Below, piece by piece: positions 28,264 to 36,628 of a stretch of 64,000 nt of DNA. Both the position numbers and the translations under genes were made by a program. Numbering within the stretch: the first letter of the stretch is position 1; every line of letters starts with the position of its first letter. The stretch covers positions 1 through 64,000 of the forward strand of contig NZ_JBLXCD010000003.1 of NCBI RefSeq assembly GCF_048265165.1. The letters run 5' to 3'. The DNA is from Oceanospirillum sp048265165. GTDB taxonomy: Bacteria > Pseudomonadota > Gammaproteobacteria > Pseudomonadales > Halomonadaceae. A model generated the notes under the pieces. It did not search any database. It was not told the DNA's origin and worked only from the letters and a program-made list of their open reading frames with translations.

Positions 28264-29031
28264 ATGAGGCACAGCCGAATCCTGAAGGATGGCGTAGCAA
28301 CTGAGCTGGCTATCGACCCCAATCAAAAGCAGGAGATGACGTCACAGCAATGGCTGCCTGCAACCACAGGCACCGTATTTGCCATCGCGCTGAACGACAA
28401 AGAGCTTTACGCCAGCATGGAGCAGGCTTTTAACGAAAAGCCCCATGTTAATCCGCCGAAAACTCCGGTGCTGCATATTAAGACAGCCAACACCCATATC
28501 GGTTATGGCGCGGCGATCCCGGCACCCGCAGATGGCACCACTATTTATGCAGGCCCTTCCATCGGCATTGTGATCGGCAAACAGGCTACCCGCGTTTCTG
28601 AAGAGAGCGCTATGGATTACATAGCCGGTTACACCATCGTTAACGAAGTCTCTCTGGCGGAAGAATCCTTCTATCGTCCGGCGGTAAAAGCCAAGTGCCG
28701 TGATGGCTTCTGCCCGATCGGGCCATGGATTGTTAATAAAAGCGATATTTCCAGCCCTGAAAAACTGGCCATCAACACCTTTATCAATGACGAACTGGTT
28801 CACAGTACCAGCACCGACCAGCTGGTTCATGGCCTGGCGAAAATTGTCAGCTACCTGAGCAGCTTTATGACACTGCAGGAAGGTGATCTGATTATTGCCG
28901 GTACGCCACTACGTACCGACAAGCTGGCACTGAAAGCCGGTGACACCGTTGCCATTGAGATCGACTCTATCGGCCGCCTGGAAAACAAAGTTGTTCTTGA
29001 ATCTAACAACAGCAAAGCAGAACAGGGTTAA
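28264..29031 (+). CDS. hpaG1: HpaG1: 4-hydroxyphenylacetate degradation bifunctional isomerase/decarboxylase, N-terminal type
   Basis: A 255-residue fumarylacetoacetate-hydrolase-fold protein. HpaG is one bifunctional chain in E. coli, but here it is split in two genes. This one has YAGPSIGIVIGKQATRVSEESAMDYIAGYTIVNEVSLAEESFYRP and GFCPIGPWIV. It acts after HpaF in decarboxylating the oxo-heptene-dioate intermediate. Start ATG 28264 follows TCTGGAGATTTCGCC. The next gene begins 13 bp downstream. Confidence 0.88.
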   Translation: MRHSRILKDGVATELAIDPNQKQEMTSQQWLPATTGTVFAIALNDKELYASMEQAFNEKPHVNPPKTPVLHIKTANTHIGYGAAIPAPADGTTIYAGPSIGIVIGKQATRVSEESAMDYIAGYTIVNEVSLAEESFYRPAVKAKCRDGFCPIGPWIVNKSDISSPEKLAINTFINDELVHSTSTDQLVHGLAKIVSYLSSFMTLQEGDLIIAGTPLRTDKLALKAGDTVAIEIDSIGRLENKVVLESNNSKAEQG

Positions 29032-29044
29032 GGGGAAGTCCACC

Positions 29045-29809
29045 ATGAAACGCGCACGTATTCTATTAAACGGTGAACTAACCGACGTTACCGTTAACGA
29101 CAATCTGGATGCTGTTCTGACTGACGGTACTGTTATTGCTCAGGCGGATGCTGACTGGCAACCGCCTTGCGATGGCAAGATCTTCGTTCTGGGTTTGAAC
29201 TATGCCGATCACGCGGCGGAACTGGCCTTTAAAGCACCGGAAGAGCCACTGGTCTTCCTGAAAGCGCCCAATACTCTGCTAGGTCACAACAAGAACACTT
29301 ACCGCCCGGACAACGTGGACTATATGCACTACGAATGTGAGCTGGTGGCGGTAATCGGCAAAACGGCGAAAAACGTTTCCCGTGACAACGCCATGGACTA
29401 TATCGGCGGCTACACCGTGGGTAACGACTACGCCATCCGGGATTATCTGGAAAACTACTACCGTCCTAATCTGCGGGTTAAAAGCCGGGATACCTGCACG
29501 CCGGTAGGTCCCTATATCCTTGATGCTGACGAAGTCGCTGATCCCCACAACCTGACCCTGCGCACCTATATCAACGGTGAACTGAAACAGGAAGGCAGCA
29601 CCTCGGATCTGGTCTTCGATATTCCTTATCTGGTGGAATACCTGAGCGCCATTATGACGCTGGAGCCAGGGGATATGATCTTCACCGGTACACCGGAAGG
29701 TCTGGCGGATGTGAAGCCAGGCGACGAGATCGTAACCGAGGTTGAAGGTGTTGGTCGGCTGGTCAATCACATTATCAGCGAAAGCGACTACCTGAAAACG
29801 TTGGGCTAA
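29045..29809 (+). CDS. hpaG2: HpaG2: isomerase/decarboxylase, C-terminal type
   Basis: A 254-residue FAH-fold enzyme starting MKRARILLNGELTDVTVND. The metal site pattern is present: MHYECELVAVIGK, VGNDYAIRDYLENYYRPNLRVKSRDTCTPVGP and IFTGTPEGLADVKPGDE. It is the partner of HpaG1 and is translated from ATG 29045 after GGGGAAG. Its sequence is more typical of active decarboxylases than HpaG1, which keeps fewer acidic residues. Confidence 0.9.
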   Translation: MKRARILLNGELTDVTVNDNLDAVLTDGTVIAQADADWQPPCDGKIFVLGLNYADHAAELAFKAPEEPLVFLKAPNTLLGHNKNTYRPDNVDYMHYECELVAVIGKTAKNVSRDNAMDYIGGYTVGNDYAIRDYLENYYRPNLRVKSRDTCTPVGPYILDADEVADPHNLTLRTYINGELKQEGSTSDLVFDIPYLVEYLSAIMTLEPGDMIFTGTPEGLADVKPGDEIVTEVEGVGRLVNHIISESDYLKTLG

Positions 29810-29915
29810 AAGAGCCTCACCGTTAAAGAACCACACTGACACTAACAATAAGAATAAAAGCCGCTGACTGCCCCTGTAACAGGGACAGCCAGCGGTCAGC
29901 ACAAGGATTATCACG

Positions 29916-30719
29916 ATGCTTTCCGAAGAGATTATTAAAGATTGCGCCGCCCAGCTGCATCAGGCGGAAAAAGACCGCAAACAGATCCGCCAGATCTCCC
30001 TGCAACACCCGGAGATCACCATTCCCGATGCCTATAAAATTCAGAGCGAATGGCTGAAGCTGAAACTGGCGGAAGGTCGTAAAGTGATCGGTCACAAGAT
30101 CGGCCTGACCTCCCGTGCCATGCAGATGTCCTCCCAGATCGACGAGCCGGATTACGGGACTCTGCTGGATGACATGTTGTTTGCAGATGCCGGTGATATC
30201 CCCACTGACCGTTTTATCGTGCCCCGTATCGAAGTGGAACTGGCGTTTATCCTGAAAGCGCCCCTGTCCGGCCCGAACTGCACAATTTTTGATGTGTATA
30301 ACGCCACCGACTACGTGATTCCGGCACTGGAACTGATCGACGCCCGTTCTCAGTCCATCGACCCAGAATCCGGCCGTCCCCGTAAGGTGTTCGACACCAT
30401 CGCCGATAATGCAGCCAACGGCGGTATTATTATGGGGGGACGTCCGATCAAGCCCTCTGAGATGGATCTGCGCTGGGTCTCCGCCATGATGTATCGCAAC
30501 GGTGTTATCGAAGAGACCGGTGTCGCCGCCGGTGTTCTGAACCACCCGGCCAATGGCGTTGCCTGGCTTGCCAACCGCCTGCACCCTTACGGCATCACAC
30601 TGGAACCGGGACAGATCATTCTGGGTGGCTCTTTCACCCGCCCGGTGGCGGCACGCAAAGGTGACACCTTCCAGGTGGATTACGGCCCACTGGGAAGCAT
30701 CAGCTGCTTCTTTAAATAG
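29916..30719 (+). CDS. hpaH: 2-oxo-hept-4-ene-1,7-dioate hydratase
   Basis: A 267-residue hydratase of the MhpD/HpaH family. QHPEITIPDAYKIQSEWLKLKLAEGRKVIGHKIGLTSRAMQ and PRIEVELAFILKAPL are diagnostic, with the metal-binding EVE. It adds water to the product of HpaG and hands it to the aldolase HpaI. It is separated from hpaG2 by about 105 bp holding a GCTGACTGCCCCTG/CAGGGACAGCCAGC hairpin just before its start, which may be a regulatory or attenuating structure. Confidence 0.92.
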   Translation: MLSEEIIKDCAAQLHQAEKDRKQIRQISLQHPEITIPDAYKIQSEWLKLKLAEGRKVIGHKIGLTSRAMQMSSQIDEPDYGTLLDDMLFADAGDIPTDRFIVPRIEVELAFILKAPLSGPNCTIFDVYNATDYVIPALELIDARSQSIDPESGRPRKVFDTIADNAANGGIIMGGRPIKPSEMDLRWVSAMMYRNGVIEETGVAAGVLNHPANGVAWLANRLHPYGITLEPGQIILGGSFTRPVAARKGDTFQVDYGPLGSISCFFK

Positions 30720-30846
30720 AAGCAGTTAGAAAAATACAGAACATTAGAGAAATACCAAATAAAGGTAGTTAGAGAGGCGTCGGATGGCGCTTCGCTTATC
30801 CAACCTACCGATTTTTTCAATAACCACCAGGTTTCAGGAGAGCAAC

Positions 30847-31656
30847 ATGCCCGCTCCAACCAATACCTTTAAGCAAGCCCTGAAACAGGGTGATACCGCT
30901 CAGATCGGCCTTTGGCTGGGTCTGGCCAATAGCTACACCGCGGAACTGCTGGCCGGTGCCGGTTTCGACTGGCTGCTGATCGATGCCGAACACGCGCCCA
31001 ATGATCTGCAAACCATTCTGGGTCAGCTGCAGGCGATTGCACCTTACCCGTCGCACCCGATTGTGCGTCCGCCCTGGCCGGATGCGGTGCGTATCAAGCA
31101 GATTCTGGACTTAGGGGCACAGACCCTTCTCGCGCCTATGGTGGAGACCGGTGAGCAGGCAGCCGAAGTGGTTGCTGCCACCCGTTATCCACCACAGGGT
31201 ATTCGGGGTGTCGGCAGCGCCCTGGCCCGTGCCTCCGGCTTCAACCGTATGCCAGAATATCTGCAGACCGCTAACGATGAGATCTGTGTTCTGATTCAGA
31301 TCGAAACCCCGAAGGGCGTAGAACACCTGGATGATATTCTCGCCGTTGATGGCGTCGATGGCGTCTTTATCGGCCCATCCGACCTGAGCGCTTCCATGGG
31401 CTATATCGGTAATCCCGGACACCCGGAAGTACAGAAAGTGATCGAAGAGAGCATCGCTAAAATCGTAGCCGCCGGTAAAGCACCGGGTATTCTGATTGCG
31501 GATCAGACACTGGCACAACGCTATATTGAACTGGGTGCACTGTTCGTGGGTGTCGGCACCGATACCGGCCTGCTGATGAAGTCATCCAATGACCTGGCGG
31601 CTAAGTTCAAAGCCAATATCACCGCACCAAAAGCAGAAAAAGGCTCAGTTTACTGA
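30847..31656 (+). CDS. hpaI: 4-hydroxy-2-oxo-heptane-1,7-dioate aldolase
   Basis: A 269-residue class II HpcH/HpaI aldolase. WLGLANSYTAELLAGAGFDWLLIDAEHAPND is the N-terminal signature; IQIETPKGVEHLDDI and VFIGPSDLSASMGY carry the metal and substrate residues. It splits the C7 intermediate to pyruvate and succinic semialdehyde. The ATG at 30847 has AGGAG six bases upstream, so the longer frame to 30784 is not used. Confidence 0.94.
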   Translation: MPAPTNTFKQALKQGDTAQIGLWLGLANSYTAELLAGAGFDWLLIDAEHAPNDLQTILGQLQAIAPYPSHPIVRPPWPDAVRIKQILDLGAQTLLAPMVETGEQAAEVVAATRYPPQGIRGVGSALARASGFNRMPEYLQTANDEICVLIQIETPKGVEHLDDILAVDGVDGVFIGPSDLSASMGYIGNPGHPEVQKVIEESIAKIVAAGKAPGILIADQTLAQRYIELGALFVGVGTDTGLLMKSSNDLAAKFKANITAPKAEKGSVY

Positions 31657-31692
31657 TTCTTTTCTGCACCCCTTAAGCAGAGCAGATACGCC

Positions 31693-32610
31693 ATGCCGGT
31701 AAACCATAACGATGAGTGGATTCCTAACATTGTTATCGGTCAGGATTATGACCAGCATTTTGCCGATGCCTCTATCCATTTTGATGTATTGGGGCGTATG
31801 GCGGACTTCTTTGGCCGTGATATGCCGGTGCATCTGCACGCCCAGTTTCTGCAGATCCACTTTATCCATGGCGGCAAAAGCCACTTCTATATCGACGAAG
31901 CAGTTTATAACTGCGAAGGCGCCTCTGTTTTTCTGACCCCACCGGCTATTCCTCACTCTTTTATGACCCAACCAGGGATCACCGGGTATGTGCTGACCGT
32001 ACATCAGTCGATGATCGGCTATCTGCTCAGTGACAGCCAGAACAAGCAGCTGGACAGCGAATATATCCGCCCCATCTGTATTGAAAAGCGCCTGTTAAGT
32101 GAACAACAGCTGAAGCTCTGGCATCGACTGGAACACAGCTTTGAGGCTCTACAGGATGAATGGCAGGGCGAACACAGCGACAAGAATTTTGCCTTAGAAA
32201 GCATTGTGCGCCTGCTGCTGTTACAGATGATGCGCCTTGCACCAGAAAATACTGAAACCCAAACCGTTGCCAGTGAGGAACTGCGACTGTTTCGCCGCTT
32301 CTCGGAGCAGCTCGAACAGGAGTTTCGTAACCGCTGGCCGCTGAGCAGATACTGCTCCACCATCGGTGTATCCGAAAGCCGCCTGAATCATATCTGTCAG
32401 CGGGTCGCCAACTGCCCCCCGAAAAAACTGATCCATGAACGCGTACTGCAGGAGAGCAAGCGCCTACTGCGCTACTCCAACCTCAGTATTAATGATATCG
32501 GTTTTGAACTGGGCTTTACCGATCCCTCTTATTTTTCACGCTTCTTCCGCAAGCAAACCGGCTTGACACCGAAAGACTTCAGATTACAGAGCGAGTCAAA
32601 GTTCCATTAG
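31693..32610 (+). CDS. hpaA: HpaA: AraC-type activator of hydroxyphenylacetate catabolism
   Basis: 305 residues. The N-terminal cupin sensor (MPVHLHAQFLQIHFIHGGKSHFYIDE) precedes a C-terminal pair of AraC helix-turn-helix motifs (LSRYCSTIGVSESRLNHICQR; SINDIGFELGFTDPSYFSRFFRKQTGLTPKDFR). HpaA in E. coli responds to 4-hydroxyphenylacetate and activates the hydroxylase genes. Here those genes are near 49-51 kb, and HpaA is the natural candidate to act on them. Confidence 0.88.
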   Translation: MPVNHNDEWIPNIVIGQDYDQHFADASIHFDVLGRMADFFGRDMPVHLHAQFLQIHFIHGGKSHFYIDEAVYNCEGASVFLTPPAIPHSFMTQPGITGYVLTVHQSMIGYLLSDSQNKQLDSEYIRPICIEKRLLSEQQLKLWHRLEHSFEALQDEWQGEHSDKNFALESIVRLLLLQMMRLAPENTETQTVASEELRLFRRFSEQLEQEFRNRWPLSRYCSTIGVSESRLNHICQRVANCPPKKLIHERVLQESKRLLRYSNLSINDIGFELGFTDPSYFSRFFRKQTGLTPKDFRLQSESKFH

Positions 32611-32642
32611 ACTGCTATACTTAACTGAGCTATGGGAGATAT

Positions 32643-32804
32643 ATGATGAAACAGAGAACACCGACCAGAATTGTCAGCAAAGAGCGTATATTAAGAGCAG
32701 TTGCCAGCTCCAGCGCTATTGAAACGAATGAATCAATCACTCAGATCGAAAACAGACTACGAAATAAGAAAAGCCGTTTTAGTGATCTTCAGCTGGCTCG
32801 TTAA
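32643..32804 (+). CDS. small protein convergent with fic, possible Fic inhibitor
   Basis: A 53-residue ORF (MMKQRTPTRIVSKERILRAV at the start), preceded by GGGAGATAT. It contains SSSAIETNE, which resembles the inhibitory-helix motif (SSxIEGN or S/T-x3-E-G/N) that blocks Fic enzymes. It ends 4 bp inside the end of the oppositely oriented fic gene. Known Fic antitoxins are usually encoded upstream on the same strand, so the layout is odd and the assignment tentative. Confidence 0.45.
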   Translation: MMKQRTPTRIVSKERILRAVASSSAIETNESITQIENRLRNKKSRFSDLQLAR

Positions 32805-33433
32805 GATTTGGCAACGTCTAGTATATCCCTAACCAGACGCTCAATATATTGATAGTCTCCAGCAACGCCTGCCTGAATAGACTTAAAATAAAAGTCCTTA
32901 TTTTGATCCCAAATTGAATAGTCCAATGCACTGAATCCCGCCTGAGCCGCCATAACATCCATCAGCAATCTCGATATACGTCCATTACCCTCTCTGAATG
33001 GATGCAGAAGAATGAACTCAACATGGCTTCTCGCCAACAAAGAAACCAGCTGGCTTTCATCTAACTTCATTAAATTCTCGAATTGACTAAGAAAGTCCAT
33101 TTCAAAATCATTGAGCAATACAGAGATATACTTAGCTCCGGCAAACAAAAAGCCGCCTTTTGACATATTCACGGTTCGCAGCTCTCCCCCCCATTCATAG
33201 ATAGGATTAAGCCATCGGTAGTGCCATCTGCGTATATCCGAAACAGATAAAGATGACAGCTGAAACTCAGGGGAAAATATCGACTCATAAAGCTTATGCA
33301 GCATCTCCTCCTCAACCAAGTTCATCTCATTAATATCTTTGATACCAAGACGATTCTTCAGTACAACCACTGCTTCAGACTCTAAATCACCTTCTGACGA
33401 TCCTATACTGTACTTCATTTTAGCGGTCTCCAT
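32801..33433 (-). CDS. Fic-domain AMP-transferase
   Basis: 210 residues with the catalytic motif HPFREGNGRISR, whose His is the general base. SVSDIRRWHYRWLNPIYEWGGELRTVNMSKGGFLFA is the flap region of small Fic proteins. The N-terminal 50 residues are acidic and lack a class II SSxIEGN motif, so any inhibitor should be separate. It interrupts the hpa genes between hpaA and hpaR and looks like an inserted toxin-type module. Confidence 0.87.
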   Translation of the reverse strand: METAKMKYSIGSSEGDLESEAVVVLKNRLGIKDINEMNLVEEEMLHKLYESIFSPEFQLSSLSVSDIRRWHYRWLNPIYEWGGELRTVNMSKGGFLFAGAKYISVLLNDFEMDFLSQFENLMKLDESQLVSLLARSHVEFILLHPFREGNGRISRLLMDVMAAQAGFSALDYSIWDQNKDFYFKSIQAGVAGDYQYIERLVRDILDVAKS

Positions 33434-33519
33434 CCTGCAGCATTTGTCCTCAAGGATAAGCTATTTGCTTAGATTGTCCGCTTACATTCCGCAAAAAATC
33501 GGTTAGACTTACCAAATAC

Positions 33520-33531
33520 TTAATATATTAA
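33520..33531. promoter_or_regulatory. perfect TTAATATATTAA palindrome upstream of hpaR
   Basis: Same core as the operators at hpaE, hpaG1 and the 34.4-kb promoter. It lies between fic and hpaR and could mediate autoregulation. Confidence 0.5.
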
Positions 33532-33574
33532 TAAGATTTTAATTTGACCAAGGTAACCATCACCCTTAACAAGC

Positions 33575-33754
33575 ATGATGGGCGTATTACTGGCGATGTT
33601 CGGCTCACAGTTCAACGGGATCAATATCATCATTCATCATCAATTTAAGGTTTCCAATCGAGCCATGCTTCGGGACAATATGTCCTACTCCACCATCATG
33701 CTGCTCTTTGCGACCGGAATCCTCTTTATCATGGAGGCCAAGGGTGTTCGCTGA
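33575..33754 (+). pseudogene. fragment of a membrane-protein gene upstream of hpaR
   Basis: An in-frame stretch of 59 codons (MMGVLLAMFGSQFNGINIII at the start, ending FATGILFIMEAKGVR) reads like the C terminus of an inner-membrane protein with two hydrophobic segments. A stop occurs just upstream, and no start signal or N-terminal part is present. It overlaps the possible extended start of hpaR. It is probably a relic left by the rearrangement that brought fic in; the family was not recognised. Confidence 0.45.
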
Positions 33755-33842
33755 AGCAAAAAAATATGACACCGCCACTGCATCCGAGACTCTGGAGCAG
33801 CAGGCCGATCAGGCTAAAAGCCTGCAACGGAAATTTGATCAG

Positions 33843-34265
33843 ATGCGTAAATTTAATGACTCTATCCCGCTGAAACTGCTGAAGGCCCGTGAATCCACGA
33901 TGGCTTTCTTCCGCCCGATCCTTCAGGAAGCAGGGCTGACAGAACAACAGTGGCGCGTGATCCGTGCCCTGAATGAATATGAAGAGCTGGAATCGAAACA
34001 ACTGGCGGAGCTGTGCTGCATTCTTAGCCCCAGTCTCACCGGCATCATCAACCGGCTGGAAAGCCAGGGGCACCTGAAACGCCGCAAATCCACCGAGGAC
34101 CAGCGCCGTGTACTGATCAGCCTGACAGATCAGGCCAAACAGCTGTTCAAAGAACTCAGCCCGCGCCTGGAAGGCCGCTATGGTGATCTGACCAATCAGA
34201 TCTCAAAGGAAAAACTCCAACAGCTGAATGAACTGCTCAGTGAAATCATCCACCTTGAACCCTGA
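33843..34265 (+). CDS. hpaR: HpaR: MarR-type repressor of homoprotocatechuate catabolism
   Basis: The core is 140 residues: SIPLKLLKARESTMAFFRPI, then LTEQQWRVIRALNEYEELESKQLAELCCILSPSLTGIINRLE, the winged-helix MarR pattern of HpaR. ATG 33843 gives the usual HpaR length. The frame is open back to 33708, adding 45 extra residues that overlap the upstream fragment; I regard these as untranslated or recent. HpaR represses meta-cleavage genes until the aromatic acid binds. The TTAAYATRTTAA palindromes here are its likely operators. Confidence 0.85.
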   Translation: MRKFNDSIPLKLLKARESTMAFFRPILQEAGLTEQQWRVIRALNEYEELESKQLAELCCILSPSLTGIINRLESQGHLKRRKSTEDQRRVLISLTDQAKQLFKELSPRLEGRYGDLTNQISKEKLQQLNELLSEIIHLEP

Positions 34266-34381
34266 GTATTAGCGCAGAGACCAGCCATTTGGGCAGCTCT
34301 GATTCAGGCGGCCCAGGCTCCACTCCTGACAAAACTCTGACCTGTCTCAATAGAAAATGGTCTTAAAGCTCAGGTTCTGCG

Positions 34382-34427
34382 TTGACAATAGTTAACATGT
34401 TATCTATATTTTTACTTAATATGTTAA
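34382..34427 (+). promoter_or_regulatory. promoter with two HpaR-type operators before the GlcG-like gene
   Basis: TTGACA at 34382-34387 and TATATT at 34405-34410 are 17 bp apart, a strong sigma-70 promoter. TTAACATGTTAT (34392-34403) occupies the spacer and TTAATATGTTAA (34416-34427) lies at the start-site region. The arrangement copies that of hpaE. Confidence 0.75.
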
Positions 34428-34492
34428 CTTTAATTCAATAACAGCCCTTAAGGCCTAACTGTGTCAGGCAAAGTGACAACCGGAATATAACG

Positions 34493-35008
34493 ATGACCCT
34501 ATCGCTTCAAACACTGCAAGAGCTAAGTACTGATTCCGCTTTGGTCATGCTCCAGGCTGCTCAACAGAAAGCTGAACAACTGGGTATCAGGGTCTGTATC
34601 TCTGTGGTTGGCCCCCAGGGCGTCGCATTGGCCAGTATTCGCATGAATGGCGCGCCTTTGTTGTCTGCATCTCTGGCAGAAGACAAAGCCTACACCGCCG
34701 TTAGTTTTAATCGTGCCACCCATGAGTGGGACGAACGCCTTGCCAACCAGCCCAAGGTTCAGCAGGCTCTTGGCCAGCGGGACAGATTCACCCTGCTCGG
34801 TGGCGGCCTACCGGTTAATGTTCCGGCAGAATTTTTATCAGATTCCGGCTCTGGCACCCGTTATGACTCCGGCAGCACAGGTTCCCTGACCTCTTCGAGC
34901 TTGCTCGTGGCTGCTGTCGGGGTCTCCGGTGGTGCTGTTACTCAGGATATAGAGTGCGCTGAAGCGGCCATTGCAGCGCTAGGTATCAACAACTCATACG
35001 GACCATGA
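34493..35008 (+). CDS. GlcG/HbpS (DUF336) family protein
   Basis: A 171-residue protein with the DUF336 pattern: CISVVGPQGVALASIRMNGA, KAYTAVSFN and GVSGGAVTQDIECAEAAIAAL. Family members bind haem or small cofactors and often accompany aromatic catabolism; the biochemical role is unsettled. Between GGGLPV and VGVSGG there is a Ser/Gly/Thr-rich insert of about 25 residues not usual for the family. It is driven by the operator-bearing promoter at 34382, so it likely belongs to the hpa regulon. Confidence 0.78.
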   Translation: MTLSLQTLQELSTDSALVMLQAAQQKAEQLGIRVCISVVGPQGVALASIRMNGAPLLSASLAEDKAYTAVSFNRATHEWDERLANQPKVQQALGQRDRFTLLGGGLPVNVPAEFLSDSGSGTRYDSGSTGSLTSSSLLVAAVGVSGGAVTQDIECAEAAIAALGINNSYGP

Positions 35009-35153
35009 TCCGGCCTATCTGAGCAACGGGCTCTGAACAACGGGGCTCTGAACATCCGTATCGCTATTAATATTAAATAGAACGACATTAAAAACTGTAA
35101 AACAAAACAATATTAAAACAGTAAAACAAAAACGACGACTATGGAGCCCAGCA

Positions 35154-36587
35154 ATGCTGCAGAAAAGCTACCCCTACTATCTGGCCAACGAACCGGTTTC
35201 CCCGAACCAGGACCTGTCTGTTACCAATAAATACACCGGTGAAGTGGCTACCCATGTTGCCATGGCCGATGTCAACGCCATCGACCAGGCCATTGCTGCG
35301 GCTAATGCTGCGGCTGAGCCAATGCGTAAGTTACCGGCCTTTAAGCGCCAGCAAATTCTGGAATACTGTGTAAAACGCTTTCAGGAGCGCTTTGAAGAAC
35401 TGGCTCAGGCCCTGTGTATCGAAGCCGGTAAGCCGATCAAAGATGCCCGTGGCGAAGTGACCCGCCTGATCGACACCTTTAAAATCGCCGCCGAAGAAGC
35501 CACCCGGATCTACGGCGAAGTGATCCCGATGGATATCAGCCCCCGTGCCAACGGCTACAGCGGCCAGTGGAAGCGCGTTCCCATCGGCCCGTGCTCCTTT
35601 ATTTCTCCCTTTAACTTCCCGCTAAATCTGGCCGCCCACAAGGTCGCTCCGGCCATTGCAGCGGGTTGCCCTTTTGTACTCAAGCCCGCGTCCCTGACGC
35701 CCATTGGTGCCCTGATTATCGGTGAAGTACTGGCGGAGACCGATCTGCCGAAAGGTGCTTTCTCTATTCTACCCTGTCACCGTGATGGTGCTGACCTCTT
35801 CACCACTGATGACCGCCTGAAGCTGCTGAGCTTTACCGGTTCACCAGAGGTTGGCTGGAGCCTAAAGGCCAAAGCCGGTAAGAAGCCTGTAGTGCTGGAA
35901 CTGGGCGGCAACGCGGCCTGTATCGTCGATGAGGGCACTGACCTTGAAGATGCCGTTGCCCGTATCGTTTTTGGCGCTTACTACCAGTCCGGTCAGAGCT
36001 GCATCTCGGTTCAGCGTATCCTGGTGCACGAAAGCCTGTACGATGAAGCCCGTACGCGCCTGATCAAGGCGGTCGGTGAGCTGGTTCATGGCGATCCGGC
36101 GGATGAAAACACCTTTATCGGCCCGATGATCTCTGAGAAAGAAGCGGCCCGCCTGCACGGCTGGGTTGAAGCAGCAAAAGCAGGCGGTGCTAAGGTGCTG
36201 GCCGGTGGTAACTGTGACGGTGCCATGCTGGAAGCGACCCTGCTGGAAGATGTTTCTCCGGAGATGGATGTCAGCTGTCAGGAAGCCTTCGGCCCGGTGG
36301 CGATTCTGTCTAAATTCAGCGACTACGATGCGGCACTGAAAGAGGTGAACAACTCTGACTTTGGATTGCAGGCGGGTATTTTCACCAAGGATATCTACAA
36401 AGCGCAGAAAGCCTGGGATGAGCTGGAAGTGGGCGGTGTCGTGATTGGAGATGTGCCTTCATGGCGTGTGGATCATATGCCCTATGGCGGTGTAAAAGAT
36501 TCCGGTATCGGCCGTGAAGGTATCCGCTACGCCATTGAGGATATGACCGAAATCCGCCTGATGGTGCTGCGTAATCCGAACCCTTAA
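35154..36587 (+). CDS. aldehyde dehydrogenase, possibly for succinic semialdehyde
   Basis: A 477-residue NAD(P)-dependent dehydrogenase. Catalytic Cys is in YYQSGQSCISVQR, the catalytic Glu in VVLELGGNAACIV, and the cofactor motif is SFTGSPEVGW. The HpaI product succinic semialdehyde must be oxidised to succinate, and this is the only other aldehyde dehydrogenase in the cluster, so that role is a reasonable inference. The sequence does not prove it. Confidence 0.85.
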   Translation: MLQKSYPYYLANEPVSPNQDLSVTNKYTGEVATHVAMADVNAIDQAIAAANAAAEPMRKLPAFKRQQILEYCVKRFQERFEELAQALCIEAGKPIKDARGEVTRLIDTFKIAAEEATRIYGEVIPMDISPRANGYSGQWKRVPIGPCSFISPFNFPLNLAAHKVAPAIAAGCPFVLKPASLTPIGALIIGEVLAETDLPKGAFSILPCHRDGADLFTTDDRLKLLSFTGSPEVGWSLKAKAGKKPVVLELGGNAACIVDEGTDLEDAVARIVFGAYYQSGQSCISVQRILVHESLYDEARTRLIKAVGELVHGDPADENTFIGPMISEKEAARLHGWVEAAKAGGAKVLAGGNCDGAMLEATLLEDVSPEMDVSCQEAFGPVAILSKFSDYDAALKEVNNSDFGLQAGIFTKDIYKAQKAWDELEVGGVVIGDVPSWRVDHMPYGGVKDSGIGREGIRYAIEDMTEIRLMVLRNPNP

Positions 36588-36628
36588 GCGGATCGGCCCA
36601 GCCCGATAACGAGACTAAGAGAGCTTTA

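Noticed and set aside
29823..30584. 253-codon minus-strand frame opposite hpaH
   Set aside because: Antisense to a well-supported hydratase gene, with no family pattern.
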